Source of the DNA: Saprospirales bacterium
Lineage (GTDB): Bacteria > Bacteroidota > Bacteroidia > Chitinophagales > Saprospiraceae
Assembly (NCBI GenBank): GCA_007695035.1
Contig: REEO01000050.1
Location: 1-64,000, forward strand
DNA: 64,000 nt
Reading direction: 5' to 3'
Shown one piece after another: positions 18,458 through 29,144 of the stretch. Within the stretch, counting starts at the first letter, position 1, and the number at the start of each line of letters is the position of its first letter. The translations under genes were made by a program, and so were the position numbers. The notes under the pieces were generated by a model. That model saw only the letters and a program-made list of their open reading frames with translations, was not told the origin of the DNA and did not search any database.

Positions 18458-20329
18458 TTAATCCACAAGTTCCATCCACTCCCCTTCCAGTTCTTCGATT
18501 TCGTCCTCAACCTGTTTCAATTCTTTTGACCACTCCCCTATTTTTTCGGGATCGGGATTGTCACTGTCAAACTTTTCTAAAAGGGATTGTTTCTCCTTTT
18601 CCAGTTTTTGGAGATTTCGCTCGAGTTTCCTCAATTGAATTTTGGTATCTTTGGACATTCCGGATCCATCAGTCGATGGTTTGGCGGATTTCTTTAAAGA
18701 AGTGGATTTTTCAGCCGATTTTTTTCGTTCCTCCCTGACCTTTTGGTCCAGGCTGGATCGGTATTCGGTATAATTTCCGGGGAAATCTATGATGGTTCCC
18801 CCAGTTTGAAAGGCGAATAGGTGGTCCACTATTTTGTCCATGAAAAAACGATCGTGTGAGACGATGACAACGCAGCCGGGAAAATCCATCAGGTAGTCTT
18901 CCAGCACATTCAGCGTTAGAATATCCAGGTCATTGGTCGGCTCGTCTAAAATTAGGAAATTGGGGTTTTGAATCAAAATTGACAACAAATAGAGCCTTCG
19001 CTTCTCACCACCACTCAATTTTGAAATAAAGGTCTGCTGTTGTTCAGGAGCAAACAAGAACTGCTCCAGCAACTGGCTGGCAGACAACTTCTTGCCCTTC
19101 TCCATGGGAATGTATTCGGCAAATTCGCGTATGTAATCGATCACGCGCTTATCGTCGGGCAAATTGAGACCGGACTGTTTGAAATATCCAATTTTCAGCG
19201 TTTCACCGTGTACCACTGACCCCGAATCAGGTGGGATCAAGCCGGCCATCATATCGAGAAGTGTCGATTTGCCCGATCCATTCGGTCCGACAACTCCTAC
19301 CCGGTCTTTTTTCTGGAATTTGTAGTGAAAATCTTTAAACAGCTGTCGTTCGCCAAAGGACTTGGCAATGTACCTCAACTCCATAATTTTAGAACCGAGG
19401 CGCTCAGGTTTAATGGCGATATTCAACTCATCCTTTTGTTGTTTCCCCGAGAGTTCAGACCGCAGTGATTCAAACTTTTGCACCCTGGACTTGGACTTGG
19501 TTCCCCTGGCCTTCGGTTGCCTTCTGACCCATTCAAGTTCGGTTTTCAACAGCTTATTACCCCTTTCATATCGAAGGGCCTGATTGGTTTCTCTGACAGT
19601 CTTTTTCTCCAAAAAATCGGAGTAGTTTCCCTGGTACTTGTAAAGTCTTTGATCGGAAAGTTCGACAATAACGCTGCATATTCGCTCTAAAAAATAGCGG
19701 TCGTGGGTGATTAGGAAAAGGGTAAACTCTGGCTTGCTTAAAAATTGCTCCAACCACTCAATCATATCAAGGTCGAGGTGATTGGTGGGCTCATCGAGGA
19801 TAAAAAGATCCGGCTCATCTATCAGCAGCATCGCCAGGGACAACCGCTTTTTTTGTCCTCCGGAAAGGGTGCGCACTTTTTGGTGCTCGTCCTCCAGTTT
19901 TAGTTTGGAAAGAATTTCTCGTATTTCAGATTCCTTGTCCCACCCTTTTCTAAGTTCGACCTCCTCCAGGGCCTGTTGGATTTTGTCAGGGTCTGAGCTC
20001 CCTGCAAGCATGAGGGCTTCGTACTTCTTCAAGGCCTGTACAGCAGCATTTTGACTATTGTAAACCGCTTCCAGCACTGTCAGATCACCATCTAGATCAG
20101 GCTCCTGTTTAAGGTGGCCTATTTTGATTCCAGGATGGATAAATACTCGCGCCTGATCACCTTCGGGCGGTTCTTCACCCGTGATAATCCGAAGCAGGGA
20201 GGTCTTACCGGTGCCGTTTTCGGCTACCAGTGCTACTTTTTCCCCCTTGTTGATATGAAGGGTAATATCCTTAAATAAAACCCTGTCCCCGTAAGACCTG
20301 GAGACATTTTCAAAGGTCAGGTAATTCAA
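18458..20329 (-). CDS. ABC-F family ATPase (Uup-like)
   Basis: A 623-residue protein with two ATP-binding cassettes and no membrane segments, as in ABC-F proteins that act on the ribosome. The first cassette has Walker A GTGKT near 40-44, signature LSGGQKKRLSLA and Walker B LFILDEPTNHLDL. The second has GPNGSGKST, LSGGEKRRLYLL and FLILDEPTNDLDI. A basic linker lies between them, and a Lys/Glu-rich coiled coil fills about 545-623, which points to the Uup subtype. It lies 46 bases downstream of the Prc-type protease gene on the same strand. Confidence 0.94.
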   Translation of the reverse strand: MNYLTFENVSRSYGDRVLFKDITLHINKGEKVALVAENGTGKTSLLRIITGEEPPEGDQARVFIHPGIKIGHLKQEPDLDGDLTVLEAVYNSQNAAVQALKKYEALMLAGSSDPDKIQQALEEVELRKGWDKESEIREILSKLKLEDEHQKVRTLSGGQKKRLSLAMLLIDEPDLFILDEPTNHLDLDMIEWLEQFLSKPEFTLFLITHDRYFLERICSVIVELSDQRLYKYQGNYSDFLEKKTVRETNQALRYERGNKLLKTELEWVRRQPKARGTKSKSRVQKFESLRSELSGKQQKDELNIAIKPERLGSKIMELRYIAKSFGERQLFKDFHYKFQKKDRVGVVGPNGSGKSTLLDMMAGLIPPDSGSVVHGETLKIGYFKQSGLNLPDDKRVIDYIREFAEYIPMEKGKKLSASQLLEQFLFAPEQQQTFISKLSGGEKRRLYLLSILIQNPNFLILDEPTNDLDILTLNVLEDYLMDFPGCVVIVSHDRFFMDKIVDHLFAFQTGGTIIDFPGNYTEYRSSLDQKVREERKKSAEKSTSLKKSAKPSTDGSGMSKDTKIQLRKLERNLQKLEKEKQSLLEKFDSDNPDPEKIGEWSKELKQVEDEIEELEGEWMELVD

Positions 20330-20375
20330 TGGTAAAATATTGTTTAAATCAAGCGATTAGAAGCAACCAAAAACA

Positions 20376-22517
20376 CTATTCATCACCTCGTCTAACCGCT
20401 TTTTTGTCTTTGACAGTGATCAAATCATCCATAATTGCAAGTGACTCAAAGATATAAATATCCTTAGATACATTTTCAATAAAGGACTCATTCCTTGCGA
20501 TTCTGGAGCTGTCCGAGTGAATGAAATCCATGTCACTCATCAGATTTTCAATGACCATGCCTTCAATTGAATCATCGAACATGCCACGGAACCTCTCTGC
20601 ATCATCCTCTCTTTTCTGAAGGAAGTCACGGTAGGAATCAAGATCCATTGGCCGGATAGAATTCTCTCTCTGCGAACTCAATCGCTTAGCATTCTCAACC
20701 ACCTTTCCAAAAATTTCGCTCTCGGATATTCTACTCTTGCTCCTCTGTTCTAACCACTTAATCATGTCCGAGTCAATAACAAAAACATCCTGAGAGAAAG
20801 GGACGGGCTTAATTTCAGTCCAATCCATAGCATAATCGTAATCGCGCTCACCAACTTCGGTGTAGTGGAAATTATCGGGCAACACAATATCAGGTTGTAC
20901 CCCTTTCAACTGGGTGGAGCCTCCGTTAATTCGATAAAACTTTTGGGTGGTAACTTTAACTTCTCCCAGGGGTTTGTGCTCACTGTTTCCTCTGATCATT
21001 CTGTCCAGGTCGTAAAATCGCTGAACGGTGCCTTTACCAAAGGTGGACTTGCCTCCGACCACAATGGCGCGTCCGTAGTCCTGCAGGGCGGCAGCGAGAA
21101 TTTCAGAGGCCGAAGCACTGAAGGAATTGACCATAACAATAAGTGGCCCGTCATATACCACATCGCTGTCTTTATCATCGAGTACCAGTGGCTGACCGGT
21201 TCTGGCCTTGACCTGCACAACAGGACCGTCCTCAATGAAAAAGCCGGTCATATCAACCACGTCGTTGAGTGAACCACCTCCATTATTTCGAAGATCCAGG
21301 ATTACCCCATCGACACCTTCGTCGTTCAGCTTCATCAATTCTTTTCGCACATCGTCCTTGCTGTTGCGGTCTTTACCCGAACCTCCAATGTTGAAGTAAA
21401 AACTCGGTAGATTAATGTATCCGACCCGCGCAGATCTATCCTCTCTCTCGAGAATAACAGATCTCGCAAACCCCTCTTCAAAGACTACCACGTCGCGCTC
21501 TATTTCAATCTCTTCGACCTTATTATCAATTTTTCTAACCGTAAGCGTGACAATGGTTCCCTTGGGTCCTCGGATTAAGGAAACCACATCGTCCAAACTC
21601 CAACCTGTGATATCCACCGGGTCTTCGCCCTCCTGGGCAACTTTTAAGATTAGGTCATTTTGCTCGAGATCACCCTGTCTCCAGGCTGGCCCACCGGGAA
21701 CAATATTAACAATTTTTACAAAATCGCCCTCAGTAGTAAGTCGAGCTCCAATTCCTTCCAACTGATTGGACATCCGCATATTGAAATCCTCTTTTTCCTT
21801 GGGCTTAAAATAACCGGTGTGCGGATCATGTACGTTAGCGATTGTATTGAGATAAGTGTTGAATCTATCTTCTCTGGTGTTTTTTTTCACCCTTTCAAAC
21901 CAGGTATCAAAGCGCTCCTCAACTGTTTCCACTGCGGCAACATAAAAGGTGTCAATATCATAGGATTCCTCGTTGCGTTCGGCGCGGCTTACTTTTTTTA
22001 CCACCTCATCCACAACCTGAAAATGAAGGTACTCCTGCCATCTTTCTTTCAACTCCTCCGAATTGGCAGCAAAATCCACATTGTCGGCGTCCAGTTCAAT
22101 CTCGCCATCCCGATTGATCGTGAAATCTCCTTCAATGCCCTGTCTGTAATAATCATATGCCCTTTGGACAGCCCTTTCAGTAATTCCGAGCGACAATTCA
22201 AAGAATTCGAAGTCTCTGGCCGCAATTTGTGAATGAAGCCTGTCACGATATGGGCGCAATTCATTCATATCTTCCTCTGTAAAAAAGCGTTTATTCCTGT
22301 CCAGTCGGTGAATGTATTCGTCAAACACCACTTGAGAAAACTTACGATCGAGTTCCAATGGGTCGAAATGAAGCCTTTCAATGTGGGCCATCATTGTCTC
22401 CAGTAAGATTCTCTCCTTGTCATCCTCTCCACTGAGTCCGGGAAAAACCTGACTGGTAAAGAAAACAAGTGAAAGACTGAAAACTGCTATTGATAGAGTT
22501 AGATGCCTGATTTTCAT
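20376..22517 (-). CDS. Carboxy-terminal processing (tail-specific) protease, S41A family
   Basis: A 713-residue exported serine protease of the Prc/Tsp type. A signal peptide covers about 1-27. A long N-terminal helical region precedes a PDZ domain (about 240-330, GIGARLTTEGDFVKIVNI and PGGPAWRQGDL). The S41 catalytic domain has Ser in NSFSASASEI and Lys in GKSTFGKGTVQ, the Ser-Lys dyad. A C-terminal helical region follows. E. coli Prc is of similar size (about 680 residues) and trims periplasmic proteins, including peptidoglycan hydrolases. Confidence 0.94.
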   Translation of the reverse strand: MKIRHLTLSIAVFSLSLVFFTSQVFPGLSGEDDKERILLETMMAHIERLHFDPLELDRKFSQVVFDEYIHRLDRNKRFFTEEDMNELRPYRDRLHSQIAARDFEFFELSLGITERAVQRAYDYYRQGIEGDFTINRDGEIELDADNVDFAANSEELKERWQEYLHFQVVDEVVKKVSRAERNEESYDIDTFYVAAVETVEERFDTWFERVKKNTREDRFNTYLNTIANVHDPHTGYFKPKEKEDFNMRMSNQLEGIGARLTTEGDFVKIVNIVPGGPAWRQGDLEQNDLILKVAQEGEDPVDITGWSLDDVVSLIRGPKGTIVTLTVRKIDNKVEEIEIERDVVVFEEGFARSVILEREDRSARVGYINLPSFYFNIGGSGKDRNSKDDVRKELMKLNDEGVDGVILDLRNNGGGSLNDVVDMTGFFIEDGPVVQVKARTGQPLVLDDKDSDVVYDGPLIVMVNSFSASASEILAAALQDYGRAIVVGGKSTFGKGTVQRFYDLDRMIRGNSEHKPLGEVKVTTQKFYRINGGSTQLKGVQPDIVLPDNFHYTEVGERDYDYAMDWTEIKPVPFSQDVFVIDSDMIKWLEQRSKSRISESEIFGKVVENAKRLSSQRENSIRPMDLDSYRDFLQKREDDAERFRGMFDDSIEGMVIENLMSDMDFIHSDSSRIARNESFIENVSKDIYIFESLAIMDDLITVKDKKAVRRGDE

Positions 22518-22765
22518 TAATTTATTGCTTTTTTTGCCGGGAAAAATTACGCAATTCCGGTGGTTTACTAAAAGTATGCACTAATATAACTCTTTTTGTT
22601 ATATTTTCATGCCTGTGTCTCACAAATTTTACAATGACAAACACGCACCTAACAATTCCCGGGGAACAAAAAGATTAACAAACTAGCGCTTTAACATTAA
22701 TTTAGCAGGTAGAATCCAGGAAGGTGTTTTGACATCTTAGGCACTTGTCGTCGGTTCTTGAATTT

Positions 22766-22801
22766 AAAAAACCGCCGGATAGTACTACCCGACGGTTTTC
22801 A
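22766..22801 (-). terminator. Rho-independent terminator of the pyrophosphatase gene
   Basis: An inverted repeat (AAAACCG at 22768-22774, CGGTTTT at 22793-22799, extended by further pairs) lies 36 bases after the hppA stop. Read on the minus strand it ends in a run of T. The rest of the 319-base gap 22518-22836 holds nothing recognisable. Confidence 0.75.
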
Positions 22802-22836
22802 TCATTATTATCATCCACTATTTAACCTTCGGTGAA

Positions 22837-25122
22837 TCAATCCAATCTGAAAATTGAATCGTCTTCTTGATCGTTATTTAGCTCACCGATTTCACGGTAC
22901 TCAATGGTCTCTTCATTTTCAATGTAACCAAGTTCATCAGCGTACATTACTCCCAGTACCGGGGCAATTACCAGACCGATAAGGCAGGTCAATTTAATGA
23001 GAATATTCATTGAAGGCCCGGAGGTATCTTTAAAGGGGTCACCAACCGTATCTCCGGTAATCGAAGCTTTGTGAGCCTCACTTCCCTTATAAAACATCTC
23101 TCCATTGATCTCAACTCCAGCTTCAAAAGATTTCTTAGCATTGTCCCAGGCACCACCGGCATTATTTTGGAAAATAGCCCACATTACACCGGAAACGGCC
23201 ACTCCTGCCATATAACTACCCAGTGCCTCTGGCCCCATGGTAAAACCGACTAAAATGGGAACCACTATAGAAAGAGAACCAGGCAGCAACATCTCTCTAA
23301 GTGCGGCTCTGGTGGAAATATCCACACATTTTTCGTACTCGGGAGTGGCAGTACCCTCCAATATTCCGGGAATTTCGCGGAACTGTCTTCTCACTTCCTC
23401 GACCATGGCCATGGCTGCCCTACCCACAGCACTGATGGCCAGAGCTGAAAATACTACCGGAATCATGGCCCCTATAAAGAGAGCCGCAAGCACTTTGGCA
23501 TCAAAAATATTGATCCCGTTTATCCCGGTAAATGTGACGTAGGCGGCAAACAACGCCAGTGCTGTCAATGCTGCAGAGGCAATGGCAAAGCCCTTACCCA
23601 TGGCTGCCGTGGTATTGCCCACAGAGTCGAGGATATCGGTCCGTTTTCTCACTTCCGGTGGCAACTCACTCATCTCCGCGATTCCACCGGCATTGTCCGC
23701 TATGGGTCCAAAGGCATCGATAGCGAGCTGCATGGCAGTGGTTGCCATCATGGAACTCACAGCAATAGCCACACCGTAAAATCCTGCAAATGAATATGCG
23801 CCCCAAATTGAAAATGCGAACAATAAAATAGGCAAAAAAGTGGAGAGCATACCCACTGACAAGCCTGCTATAATATTGGTTGCATGTCCTGTTGCAGATT
23901 GCTTTACTATACTCATTACTGGTTTTTTTCCAGCACCGGTATAGTACTCTGTAAGGTAGGCAATAGCAGCTCCGACAAACAAGCCAATACACACTGCAAA
24001 AAACACATCCATTGATGTAACCTGTCTTTCAGAGAACTCACCACTATGGAAAACTTGCATAGTCAAAACATCGGGCAACATCCACTGAATTGCGAAATAG
24101 GATGCAGCGGCGGTCAGACCGATCGACATCCAGTTTCCGAGATTCATGGCACCCTGTACTTTGCTCTCTGAGGTTTCATTGCTCTTTACTCTGATAAACC
24201 AGGTTCCGACAATAGAAAAAACCAATCCCAGACCTGCTATTAAAATAGGAAGCAATATGGGGCCAATTCCACCAAAGTTATCAATAATCTCTCCTCCATT
24301 GTCAGCTATTACATAATTTCCGAGTAACATGGCAGCGAGTATGGTAGCCACATAACTGCCAAAAAGATCAGCACCCATACCGGCTACATCACCTACGTTG
24401 TCACCAACATTGTCTGCGATGGTAGCAGGGTTACGCGGATCGTCTTCGGGTATTCCCGCCTCTACTTTACCCACCAGGTCGGCACCCACATCGGCGGCCT
24501 TGGTATATATACCCCCACCTACACGGGCGAAAAGTGCAATGGACTCCGCACCGAGTGAGAATCCTGCCAATACTTCCAGAACAACTGTCATGGATTTCAC
24601 CGCATCCATGTCCACGTTATTTATAAAATTGGGTCCCCATTCAGCGCCCATGAAATAGACAAAGAAAATGGCAAAAAGGGTACTCAGTCCCAATACCGCT
24701 AAACCTGCCACACCGAGTCCCATTACTGTTCCACCCCTGAAAGCAATTTGAAGTGCCCTGGGCAAACTAGTCTTTGCCGCCTCGGCAGTTCGGACATTGG
24801 CCTTGGTCGCAATCTTCATCCCGATAACCCCGGATATGGCCGAGAAGGTACAACCGATGAAAAAGGCAATAACGATGAACCAATGGGTGGTCTCCACTTG
24901 TGTGGACAATGCACCCAGCGCCACACCGGCAATAACCATAAAAATAGCGAGGCTAATGTACTCGGCTTTGAGAAAGGCCATGGCACCGTCGGCAATGTGT
25001 TTCGCAATACCCTGCATCTTCTCACTCCCGGCATCCTGCTTCCCTACCCAAAAGGAAAGATATGCCATGTAGATCAATCCCAGCACACCGAAAAAGGGAA
25101 GGTAAATGTAAAGTGATTCCAT
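22837..25122 (-). CDS. hppA: Membrane-bound ion-translocating pyrophosphatase
   Basis: A 761-residue polytopic membrane protein with about 16 hydrophobic segments. It couples hydrolysis of pyrophosphate to pumping of H+ or Na+. The PPi-binding motifs are clear: [31 protein letters not shown], and DNAGGIAEM in the second half. The sequence [13 protein letters not shown] carries Ala where potassium-independent enzymes carry Lys, so it belongs to the K+-dependent class. Whether it pumps H+ or Na+ cannot be decided without modelling the gate residues. A -7 element lies upstream and a terminator downstream, so it is monocistronic. Confidence 0.96.
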   Translation of the reverse strand: MESLYIYLPFFGVLGLIYMAYLSFWVGKQDAGSEKMQGIAKHIADGAMAFLKAEYISLAIFMVIAGVALGALSTQVETTHWFIVIAFFIGCTFSAISGVIGMKIATKANVRTAEAAKTSLPRALQIAFRGGTVMGLGVAGLAVLGLSTLFAIFFVYFMGAEWGPNFINNVDMDAVKSMTVVLEVLAGFSLGAESIALFARVGGGIYTKAADVGADLVGKVEAGIPEDDPRNPATIADNVGDNVGDVAGMGADLFGSYVATILAAMLLGNYVIADNGGEIIDNFGGIGPILLPILIAGLGLVFSIVGTWFIRVKSNETSESKVQGAMNLGNWMSIGLTAAASYFAIQWMLPDVLTMQVFHSGEFSERQVTSMDVFFAVCIGLFVGAAIAYLTEYYTGAGKKPVMSIVKQSATGHATNIIAGLSVGMLSTFLPILLFAFSIWGAYSFAGFYGVAIAVSSMMATTAMQLAIDAFGPIADNAGGIAEMSELPPEVRKRTDILDSVGNTTAAMGKGFAIASAALTALALFAAYVTFTGINGINIFDAKVLAALFIGAMIPVVFSALAISAVGRAAMAMVEEVRRQFREIPGILEGTATPEYEKCVDISTRAALREMLLPGSLSIVVPILVGFTMGPEALGSYMAGVAVSGVMWAIFQNNAGGAWDNAKKSFEAGVEINGEMFYKGSEAHKASITGDTVGDPFKDTSGPSMNILIKLTCLIGLVIAPVLGVMYADELGYIENEETIEYREIGELNNDQEDDSIFRLD

Positions 25123-25186
25123 CTATTAAGTTTTTTTAGTTAAAAATCGCGGCCAACACCCGAACCTCCGGGGCAACCAAAAGACA

Positions 25187-25194
25187 CAAAGGTA
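25187..25194 (-). promoter_or_regulatory. Bacteroidota -7 promoter element for the pyrophosphatase
   Basis: On the minus strand this reads TACCTTTG, fitting TAnnTTTG, about 65 bases before the hppA start. The surrounding 336-base divergent gap (25123-25458) holds no other feature except the plus-strand element at 25435. Confidence 0.5.
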
Positions 25195-25434
25195 TATTGA
25201 TTTTGATTGCTGGACAAATTTTAGTTGTGATGCTGATATGATAGGGGTTATAGAGTGATTTTTTGAAGGAAATATCCAATCACCTACTCTCATGAATTCC
25301 CTATTACCGGCTAGTAATTCACCGCATTTAACTAGGTGTGACTGCGCTGAACTAACACAAAAAATGAATAGCATAAAAAACGATCCGGCAGCTACAGCTT
25401 CTGTCCCCCTCCCCTACCTTTTGCGACATTTTGC

Positions 25435-25444
25435 TAATTTTGCA
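25435..25444 (+). promoter_or_regulatory. Bacteroidota -7 promoter element for the S9 peptidase
   Basis: TAATTTTGCA is an exact extended match, 14 bases before the start codon at 25459. Confidence 0.6.
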
Positions 25445-25458
25445 TAAAACAATCCATC

Positions 25459-27882
25459 ATGCAAATATTTTTACCAACTGTTTCAATACTATCATTTAAA
25501 GCGCTGGCTGCGTGCACTTTGAACTTTTTCTGTTTTGCAATGCCCATATGTTTGACAGGACAAATTTGGGAGGCAGAAAACCAATCCGATCTTTCGATAA
25601 AACAAGCCATGCAGGGTGAACAATTTACCGGATATTCACCTGCGGATATCAGCTGGGATGCCATTTCAGAAAATATCAGATTCAGTTGGAATCCCGACAT
25701 GGAGTTGATCCGATCCACTTGGATCTACAATAAGGAAAGTGGAGAAGTGGAAAAACTGACACCCGAGCTGCACGAGCAAATTTTTCCCATCGGAACCTTT
25801 ACGCAAGATCGCTCCCAAATGGTTTATACCCGGGACGGCAACCTTTTTCTACTGGATGTGAATGATGGAAGTGCGCGTCAACTGGTAAGAATAGAGGGCA
25901 ACATTTCAAGCCCTTCTTTTTCCGGTGATGAAAAGCACATTATATACACCTTAGACAACAACCTCTACCGATTTTCCATCTCAGATGGCGGAATAGAACA
26001 ACTCATCAATTTTAAAAGTGGGTCGGAGAGTCAGCCCTCAAATAGTCCTCCACATGAAAAATGGTTGGAAAACCAGATCAAACTTATGGAAACCCTGGAA
26101 GTGAGAGAAAAACGCCGGGAAATGTCCCAAAAGACACGGGATGAATTCACCGGGCCCGGCATACCCTCCGTTTACACAGGCCATCAATCCGTTTCGGAAC
26201 AAAAACTCTGCCCTGAAATGCGGTACATCACCTGGCGGCAAACCAACACGCCTGAGTTCAAATTCACTGATGTACCTAACTACGTCACCCAATCTGGTCA
26301 TGTAGAGCAAATTCGGTCCCGTCCAAAAGTGGGACACCCCCAATCGACCTTTGAATTTTGGATTTACGATCTTGAGCGCGATACAGCATACGAAGTGGGT
26401 ACAGAGCAAATTCCCGGCATATTCGACAAGCCCGACTTTTTAAAGTACTATGTCGAAGAGGGCGAGGATTTTGACCCGCTATACGAAGACCCCAGGGAAG
26501 TTATTTTCCACGGTCCGGATTATGCTGAGAACGGCAAGGCTGTGGTTGTCATCAGGTCTTTGGACAATAAGGACCGCTGGATAATGAAACTCGACCCCAA
26601 AACCGGGGAATTGGAGCTTTTAGACAGGCAGAGAGATGAAGCGTGGATCGGGGGCCCGGGTATCGTTGGGTGGAATTTCACTGCGGGAAATACCGGCTGG
26701 TTAAAAGACAACGAGCATTATTATTTTCAATCTGAGGAAACCGGCTATTCCCACCTCTATTTGGTCGATGTAGAAAGCGGGGAGATAACCCAACTTACCT
26801 CAGGCGACTGGGAGGTACACTCAGTGGCGTTATCACATGACGGGGAGACCTTCTACATCGCAGCAAATCGAGAATCCCCTTTTGAACAGCATTTTTACCA
26901 CCTGCCTGTCGAGGGCGGTGAAATGCAAAAACTCACTTCCCAAAGAGGCGGTCACCAAATATCCATTTCTCCCGACCAAAAACACCTGGCCATTCGCCAT
27001 AGTACCGGAAACCAACCCTGGGAACTCTACTACATGCCCAATGAACCCGGAGCGGAAATGATCCGCATCACCCATTCTACCACTGAGGAATTCGACACAT
27101 TTGAATGGATAGACCCTGAGATTATTCAATTCGAGGCACGGGATGGGGCAAAAGTTCCTGCCCGAATTTACGAACCGGATGAATATACCAAAAATGGAGC
27201 TGCGGTTATTTTTGTACACGGAGCTGGCTACCTGCAAAATGTGCATCACTGGTGGAGCAGTTATTTCAGAGAGTACATGTTTCACCACATACTGCGCGAC
27301 AATGGATTTACAGTTATGGATATTGATTTTAGAGCCAGTGCGGGTTACGGTAGAGATTGGAGAACTGCCATCTACAGGCACATGGGTGGAAAAGACCTCA
27401 CAGACCAGGTTGATGGAGCAAAGTGGCTGGTTGAAGAAAAGGGCATAGACCCCGACAGAATCGGAATATACGGCGGATCATACGGTGGCTTTATCACCCT
27501 GATGGGAATGTTTCTCGAACCAGAGACATTTGCAGCGGGAGCAGCACTTCGATCAGTCACCGACTGGGCCCACTACAACCACGGCTACACCTCTAATATA
27601 TTAAACACCCCGGTTGAGGACAGCCTTGCATTTGTGAGAAGTTCCCCTATCTACCATGCCGAAGGACTTAAAGGTCCGCTTTTAATACTGCACGGTGTAA
27701 TTGACGTCAATGTTCAGTATCAGGATGTAGTCAGACTTGCCCAACGGTTGATTGAACTGGAAAAAGAAGATTGGGAACTGGCGGCCTATCCATTAGAAGA
27801 CCACGGTTTTATAGAATCCTCCGCCTGGACTGACGAATACCGCCGCATTTTTCACCTCTTTACAACCCGCCTGCTGGAGTAG
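25459..27882 (+). CDS. S9 family peptidase (dipeptidyl peptidase IV-like)
   Basis: An 807-residue exported serine peptidase. A hydrophobic N-terminal signal region is followed by a beta-propeller of the DPP-IV N-terminal type (about 60-560) and an alpha/beta-hydrolase catalytic domain (about 570-807). The nucleophile is in YGGSYGGFITLMG, the Asp in HGVIDVNVQYQD and the His in LEDHGFIES. A stretch near 565-620 (FVHGAGYLQNVHHWW) precedes the core. This family removes N-terminal dipeptides or hydrolyses oligopeptides in the periplasm; exact specificity is open. The ATG at 25459 is very close to the -7 box, so a slightly later start is possible. Confidence 0.93.
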   Translation: MQIFLPTVSILSFKALAACTLNFFCFAMPICLTGQIWEAENQSDLSIKQAMQGEQFTGYSPADISWDAISENIRFSWNPDMELIRSTWIYNKESGEVEKLTPELHEQIFPIGTFTQDRSQMVYTRDGNLFLLDVNDGSARQLVRIEGNISSPSFSGDEKHIIYTLDNNLYRFSISDGGIEQLINFKSGSESQPSNSPPHEKWLENQIKLMETLEVREKRREMSQKTRDEFTGPGIPSVYTGHQSVSEQKLCPEMRYITWRQTNTPEFKFTDVPNYVTQSGHVEQIRSRPKVGHPQSTFEFWIYDLERDTAYEVGTEQIPGIFDKPDFLKYYVEEGEDFDPLYEDPREVIFHGPDYAENGKAVVVIRSLDNKDRWIMKLDPKTGELELLDRQRDEAWIGGPGIVGWNFTAGNTGWLKDNEHYYFQSEETGYSHLYLVDVESGEITQLTSGDWEVHSVALSHDGETFYIAANRESPFEQHFYHLPVEGGEMQKLTSQRGGHQISISPDQKHLAIRHSTGNQPWELYYMPNEPGAEMIRITHSTTEEFDTFEWIDPEIIQFEARDGAKVPARIYEPDEYTKNGAAVIFVHGAGYLQNVHHWWSSYFREYMFHHILRDNGFTVMDIDFRASAGYGRDWRTAIYRHMGGKDLTDQVDGAKWLVEEKGIDPDRIGIYGGSYGGFITLMGMFLEPETFAAGAALRSVTDWAHYNHGYTSNILNTPVEDSLAFVRSSPIYHAEGLKGPLLILHGVIDVNVQYQDVVRLAQRLIELEKEDWELAAYPLEDHGFIESSAWTDEYRRIFHLFTTRLLE

Positions 27883-28116
27883 GGACTCAATTGTGGATTA
27901 GTGAGTCTGTGAGTTGGGACGGTGAATGGCATTTTATATGATTAATATTCTAGCACACCAACACCTAACCAATTTTCGAAGGTTGCAAAAACTGGAGTAT
28001 GTTTTTTATCAAACTGCTGCTATTTTGGCTTTCCCCTTTACGGTATTCAGACTTTGCGAAGCGTCGCAATTAACGCAAAATCCCCAATTCGCGATTCACA
28101 ATTGAATAATTCGTAA

Positions 28117-28770
28117 TTAATTCCCCTTCCTATGGTCTTCCAAAAACTTAGCCAGGCCAATGTCAGTAAGAGGGTGTTTCAGCAGACCGATGATGCTATT
28201 GAGTGGACAGGTAACCACGTCAGCACCATTTTGTGCAGCTTCAACTATTGCTTTGGAGGAGCGGATTGACGCTGCCAAAATCTCAGTTTCAAAACCTTGA
28301 ATGGCGTAAATCTCAGCAATTTGATGGATGAGTTGCATGCCCTCCCAATTTGTATCGTCAATTCTTCCAATAAAGGGAGAGACATAGGTGGCGCCGGCTT
28401 TGGCAGCCAAAATTGCTTGACCTGCAGAAAAAACAAGGGTGCAATTGGTGGGAACGCCCATTTCAGTCAACTTGGCAATGGCCTTCACACCCTCTTTAAT
28501 CATGGGCACTTTGACTACAATATTGGGTGCAATATCAGCCAGTTCGCCAGCTTCCTTGAGGATCCCGTCCAAATCGGTGGAAATAACTTCCGCACTTACA
28601 TCTCCATCTACTATTTCGCATATGGTTTTGTAGTGGGTCAAAATGTTGTTTCGTCCGGTGATGCCCTCTTTGGCCATGAGCGAGGGGTTGGTAGTTACAC
28701 CGTCGAGAATACCCAAATCACGGGCTTCTTTTATTTGGTCAAGATTGGCAGTATCGATAAAGAATTTCAT
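28117..28770 (-). CDS. Transaldolase-like fructose-6-phosphate aldolase
   Basis: A 217-residue class I aldolase of the TalC/MipB/FSA group, the short transaldolase family. The start [16 protein letters not shown] is diagnostic. The Schiff-base Lys is in NIVVKVPM near 83-90, and GVTTNPSL and SPFIGRIDD are conserved. Members act as transaldolases in the pentose phosphate pathway or as fructose-6-phosphate aldolases; the two cannot be separated by eye. A -7 element lies just upstream. Confidence 0.94.
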   Translation of the reverse strand: MKFFIDTANLDQIKEARDLGILDGVTTNPSLMAKEGITGRNNILTHYKTICEIVDGDVSAEVISTDLDGILKEAGELADIAPNIVVKVPMIKEGVKAIAKLTEMGVPTNCTLVFSAGQAILAAKAGATYVSPFIGRIDDTNWEGMQLIHQIAEIYAIQGFETEILAASIRSSKAIVEAAQNGADVVTCPLNSIIGLLKHPLTDIGLAKFLEDHRKGN

Positions 28771-28792
28771 TCCTACAGATTTATTTGAGCCG

Positions 28793-28800
28793 CAAAATTA
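28793..28800 (-). promoter_or_regulatory. Bacteroidota -7 promoter element for the aldolase
   Basis: On the minus strand TAATTTTG (followed by CG) fits TAnnTTTG, 22 bases before the start at 28770. Confidence 0.5.
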
Positions 28801-28962
28801 CGCATAAATTCTTAGATTACAATCATGTGGTAACAACCAATTCAGCTTGTCTCCAATTGAACGCATTGTACTAACTCAGCCTAACACCAAAGAGAACCAA
28901 TCCTATTGTATTAATATCATGTTAATTTCAACGATCAATTAAGGCATTTAGGTGTTTTTTTA

Positions 28963-28970
28963 TAGTTTTG
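28963..28970 (+). promoter_or_regulatory. Bacteroidota -7 promoter element for the metzincin locus
   Basis: TAGTTTTG fits TAnnTTTG. With a transcript start a few bases downstream, the ATG at 29000 would lie about 24 bases into the mRNA, which supports 29000 as the original start codon of the protease. Confidence 0.5.
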
Positions 28971-29007
28971 TTTTCTTAATTTTATAAAAATTTATCGTTA
29001 TGTGTAG

Positions 29008-29049
29008 TCAAGTATCAAGTATCAAGTATCAAGTATCAAGTATCAAGTA
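29008..29049 (+). repeat. Six tandem copies of the 7-bp unit TCAAGTA
   Basis: Six perfect copies start two codons after the ATG at 29000. Because 7 is not a multiple of 3, each gain or loss of a copy changes the frame. Copy numbers of 2, 5 or 8 would join the ATG to the protease frame; six does not. Confidence 0.95.
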
Positions 29050-29144
29050 TTTTAATACTCTTTGTCCTCAACGCGCTGCTAGCTGTTAGCAGCTACAGTC
29101 AGGATGACAACACATTATTTACCTATCTTGAACAGCCTCCCGAA

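Noticed and set aside
21660-22232. 190-codon plus-strand frame
   Set aside because: Opposite the tail-specific protease and without motif or start context.
29008-29049. Short tandem repeat considered as a CRISPR remnant
   Set aside because: Units are 7 bp with no spacers and no cas genes are present, so it is a simple sequence repeat.
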